Of a stretch of DNA of 64,000 nucleotides, positions 50,631-59,590 are shown piece by piece. The DNA is taken from the NCBI GenBank assembly GCA_959604355.1, contig CAUHAO010000001.1:132500-196499 (forward strand), written 5' to 3'. Every line of letters starts with the position of its first letter. Positions within the stretch are counted from its first letter, which is position 1. A model generated the notes under the pieces. The model ran no database searches and was not told the DNA's origin. It saw only the letters and a program-made list of their open reading frames with translations. Made by a program: the position numbers and the translations under genes. The stretch is from an uncultured Eubacteriales bacterium (lineage in GTDB: Bacteria; Bacillota; Clostridia; Oscillospirales; UBA644).

Positions 50631-50754
50631 CTGCGTAATCGTTAAAAAAAGATTAGGGGTTTAGCTTTGGATAGCAAATCCGAGCTTTCGCTGTCTTCCA
50701 CACACTTTTTCGCTATGGTTGTTTTGAACCAAAGAAGAAAAACAGTAAGGTGTC

Positions 50755-50923
50755 AGGTGATATTCTGCCAAAGGCAGAGTGGTATTTTCACTTCGTGAAA
50801 GTTATATTTATGCTGTGCATAAGTGATATTATATTCGCCGCCAAAACTCGCGAAGCGAATATCACTTGGACGAAGTCCAAATATCACTGCGAAGCAATAT
50901 AACTCGCCGTATGGCGAATATAA
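50755..50923. repeat. Array of about seven mini-hairpins with GTGATATT-type linkers
   Basis: Short perfect hairpins: CTGCC-aaa-GGCAG (50765), TTTCAC-ttc-GTGAAA (50786), TTATGC-tgt-GCATAA (50808), TCGC-gaa-GCGA (50848), TTGGAC-gaa-GTCCAA (50866), TGC-gaa-GCA (50888) and TCGCC-gtat-GGCGA (50904). Left-half linkers read GTGATATT or GTTATATT; right-half linkers are their complements, AATATCAC or AATATAAC. ATATTCGC at 50831 also pairs with GCGAATAT at 50855. So the array has overall mirror symmetry. It ends at a terminator beside two tRNA genes. Confidence 0.8.
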
Positions 50924-50925
50924 CT

Positions 50926-50957
50926 AAAAAGACGATTGCCTTAGCAATCGTCTTTTT
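50926..50957. terminator. Terminator of the tRNA-Thr/tRNA-Tyr transcript
   Basis: AAAAAGACGATTGC / GCAATCGTCTTTTT, perfect 14-bp stem with a 4-nt loop, directly after the tRNA-Tyr 3' end. Confidence 0.92.
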
Positions 50958-50959
50958 CT

Positions 50960-51044
50960 TGGTGGGGGAAGGTGGATTCGGACCACCGAAGTCGAAGACA
51001 ACAGATTTACAGTCTGCCCCCTTTGGCCACTCGGGAATTCCCCC
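50960..51044 (-). tRNA. tRNA-Tyr (anticodon GUA)
   Basis: An 85-nt class II tRNA with long variable arm and encoded CCA. Acceptor GGGGGAA / TTCCCCC, anticodon loop CTGTAAA in stem GCAGA / TCTGT, T-arm GGTGGTCCGAATCCACC. Lies 3 nt after tRNA-Thr in one transcript. Confidence 0.93.
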
Positions 51045-51047
51045 ATA

Positions 51048-51122
51048 TGGAGCTGGTGAACGGAGTCGAACCATCAACCTGCTGATTACAAATCAGCTGC
51101 TCTGCCATTGAGCCACACCAGC
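51048..51122 (-). tRNA. tRNA-Thr (anticodon UGU)
   Basis: A 75-nt tRNA with encoded CCA. Acceptor GCTGGTG / CACCAGC, D-arm GGCTCAATGGCAGAGC, anticodon loop TTTGTAA in stem GCTGA / TCAGC, T-arm TGATGGTTCGACTCCGTTCA. Reads ACA and related Thr codons. Confidence 0.93.
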
Positions 51123-51186
51123 ATATTTTCTGAGTGCAAAGACTCAACGCGGTATGTTTACTTTATCCCTTCACACTCGCTTGCCT

Positions 51187-51215
51187 ATTATATCATACTT
51201 TTTCGGAAAATGCAA
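51187..51215 (-). promoter_or_regulatory. Promoter of the tRNA-Thr/tRNA-Tyr operon
   Basis: Minus strand TTGCAT, 17 nt, TATAAT, about 65 nt before tRNA-Thr. Confidence 0.8.
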
Positions 51216-51492
51216 TAGGTAAAATTGTAAAATTACTGTAAATTGAAAACTTATTGTGTCGATATGTGTGATGTCGGCTTGTATGGCGGAAAACTTCAAA
51301 AGTATTCGCTATGCCGTGATAGGGATAATGTATGGGGCGCGGCGTGGAGAAAAGGAAAGAGGGCAAACACGATGTCGTTGCGTTCCTTTCAGTTATACGC
51401 GGTTCGTTCAGCGAGCCGGATAAATGCGGGCTGATGATTTTGACATATTCGGCGAAAACACGCCTTTTTTACACATTTTTTCCGCGCAGAGG
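51216..51492. other. Gene-free spacer
   Basis: Between divergent promoters of the tRNA operon and the alpha-galactosidase gene; I see no gene, repeat or RNA structure in it. Confidence 0.5.
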
Positions 51493-51521
51493 TTGACTTT
51501 TTCCCGTATTTATGGTAATAT
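51493..51521 (+). promoter_or_regulatory. Sigma-A promoter of the alpha-galactosidase gene
   Basis: TTGACT, 17 nt, TAATAT, 48 nt before the ATG. Confidence 0.75.
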
Positions 51522-51568
51522 ATGCGTATATATGAATTTTTCAGGTTGACCGGGAAAGGACTCAGAAA

Positions 51569-53764
51569 ATGCCTGTTTATTACAACGAACAAATGCACAC
51601 CTTCCAGCTCGACAGCAAGACATCGAGTTACGTTATCGGCGTTTACCCAGACCACTTCAATTTTATCCAGCATATGTATTACGGCGCGAAGATACCTCAG
51701 GGCGAAAACCTGCGCTGCTTCCAGTTCCACGGCTGGCAGGCGTCGTTCATGCCCGAAAACAAGGCAATATACGACCTTGACCCTCCGGATACGTTCTATG
51801 CGGGCGTAAACCTCATGGAATACCCCACGTCGGGCGCAGGCGACTTCCGCGATACCGCTTTGGCGATAGAAAACAAGGACGGAAACACCGTCACGGATAT
51901 CCGTTACACGGGATATAAGATTTACAGAGGCAAGGAGCGGCTTAAGGGTCTGCCGTCGCTGTACGCGTCGCAGGATGACGCGGAGACGCTCGAGCTTTAC
52001 GCGAAGGACGAATACACGGGCGTTACCGTTACGCTGATATACACGGTGTTTGACGAGCTTGACGTGATCGTGCGCAGCGTGAAGGTCACGAACGACGGAA
52101 AGGACACGGTGCATCTGCGCAACGTGCTGTCGCTGTGCCTCGAACTGCCTACGATGGATTACGATTTCATTCACCTCTGGGGACAGCATAACCAGGAACG
52201 CAATTTCTCCCGCACTCCGTTGCAGCACGGCACACAGCTCATAGAGAGCAAACGCGGCGCGTCGGGCCATTACCACAATCCCTTCGCGGCACTCGCGGCG
52301 CATAACGCGGACGAGAAGCAGGGTGAGGTGTACGGCTTCAACCTGGTTTACAGCGGCAACTTCAGGATCTCCGCGGAAGTCGCATCTGTTGGCACGACAC
52401 GCGTTCTGGCGGGCATGAGCGACTATTGCTTCAGATGGGAGCTCAAACCCGGTGACACGTTCATCGCTCCCGAATGTGTCGAGGTGCGTTCCGACGAGGG
52501 GTTGGGCGGCATGAGCCGTACGTTCCACCGTCTGTACACCGACCATCTTATTCCCGAAAACTGGGCGTACAGAAAGCGTCCGATACTCATTAATTCATGG
52601 GAGGCTGCAGGATTCAGGTTTGACACCGAAAAGCTCATTTCGTTTGCCGAAACGGCGAAGGAACTCGGCATAGAGATGCTCGTCATGGACGACGGCTGGT
52701 TCGGTCACCGCGACGGCGACCGCTCGTCACTCGGTGACTGGTACGTTTACAAAGAGAAGCTCGACCTGCGCCGTTTGACAGAGACCGTTCACGACATGGG
52801 TATGAAATTCGGTATTTGGTACGAGCCCGAAATGATAAGCCCGAACAGTGACCTTTTCCGCGCTCATCCCGACTGGATAGTACGCGTTCCCGGAAGGGAG
52901 CCGTCGCTGGGCAGAACGCAGTACGTCATCGACTTCTCACGCCAAGACGTGCGTGACAATATCTTTGAGCAGATGTCGTCCGTGCTCGATAATTACAAGA
53001 TAGACTACGTCAAATGGGACTTCAACCGCAACATCACCGAGGCCGGCTCTGCACAGCTCGACCCGGAGCACGCGGGAGAATTCTACCACAGATATATGCT
53101 CGGGCTGTACGACTTTCTCGAGCGTTTTGTCGCGAAATATCCTGATATTCTCCTCGAAAGCTGCTCGGGAGGCGGCGGACGCTATGACGCGGGCTGGCTA
53201 TGCTATTCGCCCCAGGTATGGTGCTCCGACAACACAAACCCCATCAACCGTGTACGTATCCAGTACGGCACGTCGATGTGCTACCCTGCGTCCTCTATGG
53301 GTGCGCACGTGTCGCACAAGGATGAGATATGCGACTACAACATGCGTGGAAGCGTCGCGATGGCGGGTACTTTCGGCTACGAGATGGATCCCCGTACGTT
53401 CGACGAGGAAGAAAAGAAGACCGTGCGCCGTCAGATAGCGGAATATCACAAGTATTACGATATCATCCATTACGGCGACCTGTACCGCCTAATCACTCCT
53501 TATGAAGGCGACGCGAACCGCTATGTGTGGAGCTATGTTTCCCGCGACAAAAAGCAGTGTCTTCTCACAGCTGTCGCTTACAGACGCGGCTTCTGGCCGA
53601 ACTTCGTCATCCGTATGCAGGGTCTCGACCCCGAAAAGAGATACGCCTGCAAAGAGCTCGAACTTGAAGCTTCGGGTGCAACGCTTATGAACGCGGGCAT
53701 TAATTTCTCGTGCGACCTGACAAGGGAAGGTTCGGCAAAAGAATTCTATTTCGAAGAAGTATAA
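51569..53764 (+). CDS. Alpha-galactosidase, GH36 family
   Basis: A 731-aa cytosolic glycosidase that removes alpha-1,6-galactose from raffinose-type sugars or galactomannan fragments. N-terminal beta-supersandwich (about 1-320), catalytic barrel (about 330-630) and C-terminal beta domain. Catalytic motifs: MLVMDDGWFG, YVKWDFNRNI (nucleophile Asp), LESCSGGGGRYD and QVWCSDNTNP (acid/base Asp). Length and motifs match the bacterial AgaA/RafA type. No signal peptide, so substrates must be imported. AAAGGA precedes the ATG. Confidence 0.95.
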   Translation: MPVYYNEQMHTFQLDSKTSSYVIGVYPDHFNFIQHMYYGAKIPQGENLRCFQFHGWQASFMPENKAIYDLDPPDTFYAGVNLMEYPTSGAGDFRDTALAIENKDGNTVTDIRYTGYKIYRGKERLKGLPSLYASQDDAETLELYAKDEYTGVTVTLIYTVFDELDVIVRSVKVTNDGKDTVHLRNVLSLCLELPTMDYDFIHLWGQHNQERNFSRTPLQHGTQLIESKRGASGHYHNPFAALAAHNADEKQGEVYGFNLVYSGNFRISAEVASVGTTRVLAGMSDYCFRWELKPGDTFIAPECVEVRSDEGLGGMSRTFHRLYTDHLIPENWAYRKRPILINSWEAAGFRFDTEKLISFAETAKELGIEMLVMDDGWFGHRDGDRSSLGDWYVYKEKLDLRRLTETVHDMGMKFGIWYEPEMISPNSDLFRAHPDWIVRVPGREPSLGRTQYVIDFSRQDVRDNIFEQMSSVLDNYKIDYVKWDFNRNITEAGSAQLDPEHAGEFYHRYMLGLYDFLERFVAKYPDILLESCSGGGGRYDAGWLCYSPQVWCSDNTNPINRVRIQYGTSMCYPASSMGAHVSHKDEICDYNMRGSVAMAGTFGYEMDPRTFDEEEKKTVRRQIAEYHKYYDIIHYGDLYRLITPYEGDANRYVWSYVSRDKKQCLLTAVAYRRGFWPNFVIRMQGLDPEKRYACKELELEASGATLMNAGINFSCDLTREGSAKEFYFEEV

Positions 53765-53832
53765 AGCATGTGAATTTTATCGGGCGGCGGACTTTGCGTG
53801 CGTCGTCCGAATATAAATTAAGCGGAGAGAAT

Positions 53833-55053
53833 ATGAAAAATCCAAGAAATTATCCCGTTTTTACGGTCTCTAAAAAGGCGGAAACGTCGATAAAGGCGGG
53901 ACATCCGTGGGTGTACGCGGACGAAATAAAAGTCGCGCCCGAAACCCTTGAAAACGGCGCGTTCGCGGACGTCGTGTCCGAAAAGGGCTCGTATCTCGGC
54001 ACGGGGCTCGTCAGCCTTGCAAGCAAGATACGCGTCCGTCTTCTTTCGCATAATGCCAACGACACTTACGGTGATGAATTTTTCGCGCGCAGAGTGCGTT
54101 ACGCCGTCGATTACCGAAAGACCGTCATGGGTGACGATTTTGACTGCTGCCGCCTCATTTTCGGTGAAGCGGACGGGATCCCCGGCGTGACCGTTGACCG
54201 CTACGGAAACGTGCTTGTGACGCAGATACAGTCCTTCGGAATGGACATGCGCCGTAACATGCTTTATCGCGCTTTGGTGGATGTCATGGGCGAAAACGGC
54301 GTGAAAATACGCGGCATTTTCGAGCGAAATGACGCGGCGGTGCGCAAACTTGAAGGGCTCGGCGAAACGAAGGGATGGTATGAGGCTGATTTCGTCGGCA
54401 GACCCGAAAGCTCTGTGCTTATCATTACCGAAAACGGCTTGAAATACGAGGTCGACATCGAAAACGGGCAAAAAACGGGTTTTTTTCTCGACCAGAAATA
54501 CAACCGTCTCGCGGCGGCGAAGATAGCAAAGGGCAGAAAAGTGCTTGACTGCTTCACCCACACGGGCTCATTTGCTATGAACGCTGTTATGGGCGGAGCG
54601 TCTCATGTGACGGCGGTGGATGTATCGCAGGCTGCAATAGACCTTGCGCGCGCAAACGCCCGTCTCAACGGCATAGAGGACAAAATGGACTTTGTCTGTG
54701 CGGACGTTTTTGACCTTCTGCCGACACTCGGCCGTGCGGGGTACGATATGATAATCCTCGACCCTCCCGCGTTCACGAAGAGCAGAAAGACTGTGGAAAG
54801 TGCGGAGCGCGGCTACAAGGAAATAAATTACAGGGCAATGAAACTTTTGCCTCGCGGCGGTTATCTTGCAACATGCAGTTGTTCGCATTTCATGGATAAC
54901 GGCTTGTTTGTAAGGATGCTTAATTCGGCGGCAAGGGACGCTGAAGTACAGCTTAAGCTCGTCGAAATGCGCCGTCAGGCTCCCGATCATCCCACGCTGA
55001 TGAACGTGCCCGAAACGGATTATCTCAAATTCTATATCTTTCAGGTGATATGA
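53833..55053 (+). CDS. Class I rRNA methyltransferase, RlmI-like (PUA + SAM domain)
   Basis: A 406-aa methyltransferase. N-terminal PUA domain (about 1-85, with GHPWVYADEI), an EEHEE region, and a SAM-dependent domain with KTGFFLDQKYNR, VLDCFTHTGSFAMNA (SAM loop), VTAVDVSQAAIDLARANARLNG, and the catalytic DPPAFTKSRKTV. Cys in SCSHFM near the C-terminus. Probably methylates C5 of a cytosine in 23S rRNA as RlmI does. ATG at 53833 with GGAGAG; an earlier in-frame ATG would overlap the galactosidase gene. Confidence 0.88.
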   Translation: MKNPRNYPVFTVSKKAETSIKAGHPWVYADEIKVAPETLENGAFADVVSEKGSYLGTGLVSLASKIRVRLLSHNANDTYGDEFFARRVRYAVDYRKTVMGDDFDCCRLIFGEADGIPGVTVDRYGNVLVTQIQSFGMDMRRNMLYRALVDVMGENGVKIRGIFERNDAAVRKLEGLGETKGWYEADFVGRPESSVLIITENGLKYEVDIENGQKTGFFLDQKYNRLAAAKIAKGRKVLDCFTHTGSFAMNAVMGGASHVTAVDVSQAAIDLARANARLNGIEDKMDFVCADVFDLLPTLGRAGYDMIILDPPAFTKSRKTVESAERGYKEINYRAMKLLPRGGYLATCSCSHFMDNGLFVRMLNSAARDAEVQLKLVEMRRQAPDHPTLMNVPETDYLKFYIFQVI

Positions 55054-55057
55054 TAAG

Positions 55058-56626
55058 ATGAGCGAAAAACGCTTTAAAAGAGCCGGGAGGATGTTTTCCG
55101 ACTTCGTACTTCTGCCCGCGGTCACGGGTGCGTGCGCGGGGCTGTTTTTGTTCATATTCAAGGTCGCGGCGAACTTCGTCATCGCAGGCACGCAGGCGGC
55201 TGTCGCGGAGATACGGCACGAGCCATGGAAAGCTTTCTTATATCTCGCGGCGGCGGCAGTCTTCGGTTGCGTAGCGGCGCTGATATTAAAGCGTTCGCCC
55301 TCATCGGGAGGCGCGGGCGTTCCCACGGCGGTGATGCTGCTGCGCGGACAGACGGCGTTCAACTGGATAACAAGCCTGCCGTGCGTTTTTATTTCCGCGA
55401 TGATGTCGTTTGCTGTGGGAATGCCCCTCGACTCAGAAGGACCGGGCATACAGCTCGGCGCGGCGATCGGCGGCGGAGTGACGCGCGTATGCGGCAAAAA
55501 ACACCGCGCGCTCAACCGTTATCTTATGACAGCAGGGTGCAGCGCAGGCTTTGCGATAATGACCAACGCCCCGATAGCCGGCATATTTTTCGCCCTTGAA
55601 GAGGCGCACCGCAGGTTTACGCCGACAATAATAATTTCCACGGCGACGGGCGTGCTTACGGGATGGTTCACGGCGGGCGCACTCGGGCGCGTGTTCGGTG
55701 TCGATATGACGTTTCTGAAACTGCCGCAAATGAGCGCTTTTGAGCCCCGTCAGATTTGGCTCGCGCTTGTTACCGGTGTTGTCGCGGGCGCGGCGGCGAC
55801 GCTGATATTCTTTATCTATAAAAAGATTAATAAACTTCGTCAATATACCGAAAAGCTCCCATTCACGCTCTGTATTGCGGCGTTTTTCGTACTCGTCGCG
55901 GCGGCGGGTATCATCTGCGAGGATGTAACCGGCTCGGGACATGAACTTATCTCGGCGCTCGTGAGTGACTCCGTCGAGTGGTACCTTATCCCGATATTCT
56001 TCATCGTCCGCGCGGTATTGACGCTTTATGCCGACAATATTGGTGTGAGCGGCGGCCTTACGGTGCCTTTGCTGACGTTCGGCGCACTTGCGGCGGCGCT
56101 GTGTGCGAAGGCGTTCATTACCGTCGGAGCGATGGACGTGTCGCTTTACACGGCGCTCGTTGTCGCGGGCGTGTTTGCGTTCATGGGCGCGGCGCTCAAA
56201 ACTCCCGTAACGGCGGTGATTTTCGCGTCTGAAATCACGGGAGGACTGATGAATATCGCATTTATCGCGGTCGCGGTCGTCGCGGCGTATGCTCTCACTG
56301 AGCTGGTGAATGTCGGCTCTATAAACGATCTCGTTATTGAAACAAAGCTTGACGCGGTCTATGAAAATTCGACGTTCAAGACGTATGACGTCACGCTCAA
56401 GGTCCTCGACGGAGCGTTCGTCATCGGCAAGGAGACACGTGACGTGCTGTGGCCCGCGTCGTGCGTCGTGCTTGCTGTACGGACTCCGCAGGGAAGACGC
56501 GAGCATCTCATCAAAGCTGACGACACGGTGCGCGTTCGCTTCTCGACGCATGACTTTGACGCGACTGCGAAGGAACTGTGTATCCTACTCGGTGAACAGG
56601 AAGTCCCGCGTTCTGAGGCGGCATAA
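55058..56626 (+). CDS. CLC-type chloride channel / H+ antiporter
   Basis: A 522-aa membrane protein with about ten to twelve helices and a C-terminal cytosolic tail of about 90 residues. Selectivity-filter motifs: SSGGAGVPTAVMLL (replaces GSGIP), DSEGPGIQLGAAIGG with the gating Glu (replaces GREGP), and GVSGGLTVPLLTFG. The C-terminal tail may be a RCK/TrkA-C-like domain. Exchanger or channel cannot be told. Starts 4 nt after the methyltransferase stop, so co-transcribed. Confidence 0.88.
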   Translation: MSEKRFKRAGRMFSDFVLLPAVTGACAGLFLFIFKVAANFVIAGTQAAVAEIRHEPWKAFLYLAAAAVFGCVAALILKRSPSSGGAGVPTAVMLLRGQTAFNWITSLPCVFISAMMSFAVGMPLDSEGPGIQLGAAIGGGVTRVCGKKHRALNRYLMTAGCSAGFAIMTNAPIAGIFFALEEAHRRFTPTIIISTATGVLTGWFTAGALGRVFGVDMTFLKLPQMSAFEPRQIWLALVTGVVAGAAATLIFFIYKKINKLRQYTEKLPFTLCIAAFFVLVAAAGIICEDVTGSGHELISALVSDSVEWYLIPIFFIVRAVLTLYADNIGVSGGLTVPLLTFGALAAALCAKAFITVGAMDVSLYTALVVAGVFAFMGAALKTPVTAVIFASEITGGLMNIAFIAVAVVAAYALTELVNVGSINDLVIETKLDAVYENSTFKTYDVTLKVLDGAFVIGKETRDVLWPASCVVLAVRTPQGRREHLIKADDTVRVRFSTHDFDATAKELCILLGEQEVPRSEAA

Positions 56627-56691
56627 AAACACGATAATAGTTATTTTTTACGATATTGTTATTATTTTCATCGGCACATTTGCGCACAAAA

Positions 56692-56719
56692 AAGGCATCG
56701 GAATTTTTTCCGATGCCTT
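56692..56719 (-). terminator. Terminator after the histidine kinase gene
   Basis: AAGGCATCGGAA / TTCCGATGCCTT with a TTTT loop; on the minus strand it is followed by a T run. Confidence 0.85.
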
Positions 56720-56756
56720 GATTTATATTGATCTTACGCGGCTTCGCCTCACCCGG

Positions 56757-58142
56757 TCATTCGAGTGCCGGTCTGACCTCGTCCGCGACGGGGATGCGTA
56801 TCTCGAATACTGCACCAGTCACTCCGTCGGTACGGTTGTAGGCGCAGATTGTTCCTTTGTGCTGTGTTATGACAGCCTTCGCTATCGCCAGGCCGAGTCC
56901 ATGCTTGCCGTTTTTGCCCTTGTAAAATCTGTCGAAAAGGTGGGGCATATCGTCTTCATGGATGCCGGTGCCGTCGTCACGGATAATGAATATAGCTTCA
57001 TTTTCCGTTTTTGTAACTTCCATGCTTACTTCAGTTTTTGCAAATCTCAGGCAGTTTGAGAGAATATTCGTCAGCGCGGTAGCCATTCTGTCGGTGTCGA
57101 CATTGACGCGTACGTCTTCTATATTTCCCTTTGCGAGAACTATATTCGCGGACGCGGCAATTCCCGCTACACGGCTGAGCGCTTCCTCCGCTATCTCTCC
57201 GGCGGCGACGGGGAAGGGGGCAAACATTTCTTTTGTTGTTTCAATCTTTGAAAGATAAAGCACATCATCTATGATCTTTTCAAGACGCTCCGTCTGCCCG
57301 AGGATATCACTGCAAACTTTGGGTATATCGGTGAAAACGCCGTCTTTGACGCCTTCCACATAACCCTGTATCGACATGAGCGGAGTGCGCAGTTCGTGCG
57401 ACGCGTTCTGCAAAAACAGCTTCTGGCTCGCATCGTATTCCTGTATGCTTTCCGCCATTACGTCGATGGAGCGTGCAAGGTCACCTACCTCGTCGTCGGA
57501 GTCTACTGTGACCGTCTTTTCAAACTGTCTGTGCGCAAGCATGTCCGCTCGGATCTGAAGCTTTCTAAGATTTGTTGTTAATCCGTTTGAGAAAAGAAAC
57601 GCGATCAGTCCTGCAAATATCGCCGAAAACATTATCGCGAGCATGAAAAATGTGAAAAGAGGACGGTCTATGCTGTTTTCGAGCTGTATCGTGACGGCTA
57701 TTGTGCAGATAATTCGTCCCGTGCGCTTGTCGATGAAGGGGCGCGTGTAGACGGCGTATTTTTCGCTTCCGTAACGCAGAACGCTCATTCCCCGAAGTGA
57801 GAGATAGTTTTTAATTGCGAATGTGAAATCCTGTTCGGATATGTTAATGTGGCCCATGTTGAGGCCCGCGACGTAGCTGCCGGAGTCGTCGTATATCGTC
57901 ACGGCGTAGTCTTTGTCTTCAATCTGTGCAAGAATGCCTCGGAATGTCTCTACCGACAGCGTTCCGCCTCGTCCTGCCGCGGCGACGGCAATCCTGTCTG
58001 CGTATTCGCGCAGCTGCTTTCGCGCGTCTTCGAGTACGTATTTATCCGAGAAAAACACGACAAAAGCAATGGCAACGGCCGCCATGAGCGATATCACGGC
58101 GGCAAATGATAATGTAAGTTTTGTTCTTATACTGCGCTTCAT
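56757..58142 (-). CDS. Sensor histidine kinase
   Basis: A 461-aa membrane kinase. Two membrane helices (about 10-32 and 157-180) flank an extracytoplasmic sensor of about 125 residues; then HAMP (about 183-235), the dimerisation domain with phospho-acceptor HELRTPLMSIQG (about 252-262) and the ATPase domain with NILSNCLRFA (N box), RDDGTGIHEDDMPHLFDRFYKG (G1/F box) and HGLGLAIAKAV (G2). Signal unknown. The start overlaps the partner regulator by 4 nt. Confidence 0.95.
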   Translation of the reverse strand: MKRSIRTKLTLSFAAVISLMAAVAIAFVVFFSDKYVLEDARKQLREYADRIAVAAAGRGGTLSVETFRGILAQIEDKDYAVTIYDDSGSYVAGLNMGHINISEQDFTFAIKNYLSLRGMSVLRYGSEKYAVYTRPFIDKRTGRIICTIAVTIQLENSIDRPLFTFFMLAIMFSAIFAGLIAFLFSNGLTTNLRKLQIRADMLAHRQFEKTVTVDSDDEVGDLARSIDVMAESIQEYDASQKLFLQNASHELRTPLMSIQGYVEGVKDGVFTDIPKVCSDILGQTERLEKIIDDVLYLSKIETTKEMFAPFPVAAGEIAEEALSRVAGIAASANIVLAKGNIEDVRVNVDTDRMATALTNILSNCLRFAKTEVSMEVTKTENEAIFIIRDDGTGIHEDDMPHLFDRFYKGKNGKHGLGLAIAKAVITQHKGTICAYNRTDGVTGAVFEIRIPVADEVRPALE

Positions 58143-58855
58143 TCTTTTTCGGGGTAGTCAGTCACCTTGTAACCGTAGCCCCAGACGGTCTCGATGCAAA
58201 AATCGGTTTTCGCCGCGTCAAGCTTTTTGCGAATACGTTTGACAAGGTCGTCTACAGCGCGCGTGTCGCCCAAATATTGGTATTCCCATATATTCGTGAG
58301 CAGCTGTGCGCGGGTAAAAACTCGGTTTTTGTTGCTTATCATAAAGTTTATGAAGTCGTATTCCATCGCCGTGAGCTGTATTTCCTGCTCGCTCGTGCCC
58401 GATATCTTGACGACACGGCGTTCGGCGGGGTATACGCGCAGGTCTCTGCAGCAGGGAGTGGCAGAATCTTTTTTCTCCTCACCGCCGTCGATACGTCGGA
58501 AGATTGCCTTGACGCGTGCGACCATTTCGCGCGGAGAAAAAGGCTTGGGCATATAGTCGTCGGCGCCCATTTCGATGCCGAGGATGCGGTCAAGTTCCTC
58601 ATCACGCGCGGAGATTATGATTATGGGCGTATTCGCTTTTTTGCGTATTTCGTTACACAGCTCGTAGCCTGACATTCCGGGCATCATTATATCGATTATG
58701 AGCATATCCGGCACGGTTTTGCCGTATTCTTCAAGCGCTTTCTCGCCGGTTTCGAATTCTTCAACATTGTACCCTTCTTTTTCGAGGTATGAGCGAACTA
58801 TCTGGCGGATATTCATTTCGTCGTCAACGACGTAGATAAGTTTGGACATTGTCAA
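58139..58855 (-). CDS. OmpR/PhoB-family response regulator
   Basis: A 238-aa regulator with receiver (about 5-118: YVVDDEMNIRQIV acidic pair, LIIDIMMPGMSG with phospho-Asp, IISAR, DDYMPKPFSPRE with Lys) and a winged-helix output domain (about 140-232: QEIQLTAMEYDFINFMISNKNRVFTRAQLLTNIWEYQYLGDTRAVDDLVKRIRKKL). Intact and paired with the kinase. Since the local phoP is broken, this pair is one of the candidates that could act on the pst promoter, but nothing links them directly. Confidence 0.96.
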   Translation of the reverse strand: MTMSKLIYVVDDEMNIRQIVRSYLEKEGYNVEEFETGEKALEEYGKTVPDMLIIDIMMPGMSGYELCNEIRKKANTPIIIISARDEELDRILGIEMGADDYMPKPFSPREMVARVKAIFRRIDGGEEKKDSATPCCRDLRVYPAERRVVKISGTSEQEIQLTAMEYDFINFMISNKNRVFTRAQLLTNIWEYQYLGDTRAVDDLVKRIRKKLDAAKTDFCIETVWGYGYKVTDYPEKE

Positions 58856-59136
58856 GCCTCACTTTCTTTAGGTATTTCTATTGTATACTGATTTTTCGTG
58901 TATGCCGGCACAAAACTGCAACAAAATTTCAAGATAAGCCGCTTTCTGTCAACGTATCCGTCCCTGTGCGGCGTGAGCGGCGTGTGCGGAAATTTTCCGC
59001 GGAAAACCCGGCGGCGGTAATTTTGTGTAAGTGTATCGCATTTTCGGGAAAAATCAAGTTCGATAAATCTAAAAAGAAAATGACAAAATGATGTTACATA
59101 AAAGACAATATTATTTTGCAATCGGGTCGTATAATA

Positions 59137-59336
59137 TATAGGCTTAGGAGGATTCCTGAGTATCAACAAAAGCCTAATCGTTTTCATGATTTTTTTTGTT
59201 GGATTACTACCTCCCCCTCTCTCTTTTATTACTGCCGTGGTTCGCTTTACCGAACGAACCGCGGCAGTCTCTCCATATTTACCAATATTTACCTGTTTTC
59301 AGGTGTTCGTACCGACTCAATGTCGGTATTTTTTGT
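59137..59336 (+). ncRNA. Candidate small RNA with terminator and C-rich motif
   Basis: A -10 TATAAT at 59130-59135 (no good -35), hairpin CTTAGG / CCTGAG near the start, single-stranded ACCTCCCCCTCTCTC at 59209-59223, a strong hairpin CTGCCGTGGTTCG / CGAACCGCGGCAG (59232-59267), ACCTG / CAGGT, and an intrinsic terminator TACCGAC / GTCGGTA plus TTTTTT at 59310-59334. No gene follows in this direction. Family unknown; ACCUCCCC is complementary to Shine-Dalgarno sequences, as in many Gram-positive regulatory RNAs. Confidence 0.5.
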
Positions 59337-59351
59337 TTTATTTATATGAAA

Positions 59352-59520
59352 TCCTCGGTCGCTGCGGCGGCTCGTCCCGGCTTGAACGGCAATTTAAGCA
59401 TTCGGGTCGAGAGCCGACCGTATTACGACCCCTGTAAAGAAGACCTCCCCGTCTTCTTCTCAGCCGTACTTAGAAAAATGCGGAAGGGATAACCGCTCGC
59501 AGATACGGCAAGATCGGTAT
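59352..59520 (+). other. Structured, non-coding-looking segment
   Basis: GC-rich region with several hairpins: GGGTCG / CGACCC (59404-59431), AAGAAGAC-CTCCCC-GTCTTCTT (59437-59458), and possible long-range pairing of CGGTC and CTGCG at the left with CGCAG and GATCG at the right. Strand uncertain. Open frames across it look non-protein-like. Could be a second structured RNA. Confidence 0.35.
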
Positions 59521-59590
59521 AACTTTTGTTTCCGGTTTTCTGTTTTGAAGGCTCACATAGCATGAGCGTTTATATAGATGTAAACAATGC

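Noticed and set aside
50755..50923. Mini-hairpin array as a CRISPR or attenuator
   Set aside because: Hairpins differ in sequence and spacing, there are no equal spacers and no cas genes; no leader peptide or regulated gene follows.
50862..51111. Open frames across the tRNA-Tyr/tRNA-Thr region
   Set aside because: They translate tRNA sequence on either strand.
59116..59492. Three overlapping plus-strand open frames (LLPPPLSFITAV type and GLNGNLSIRVES type)
   Set aside because: They run through strong hairpins and a terminator and lack ribosome sites; better explained as non-coding RNA.
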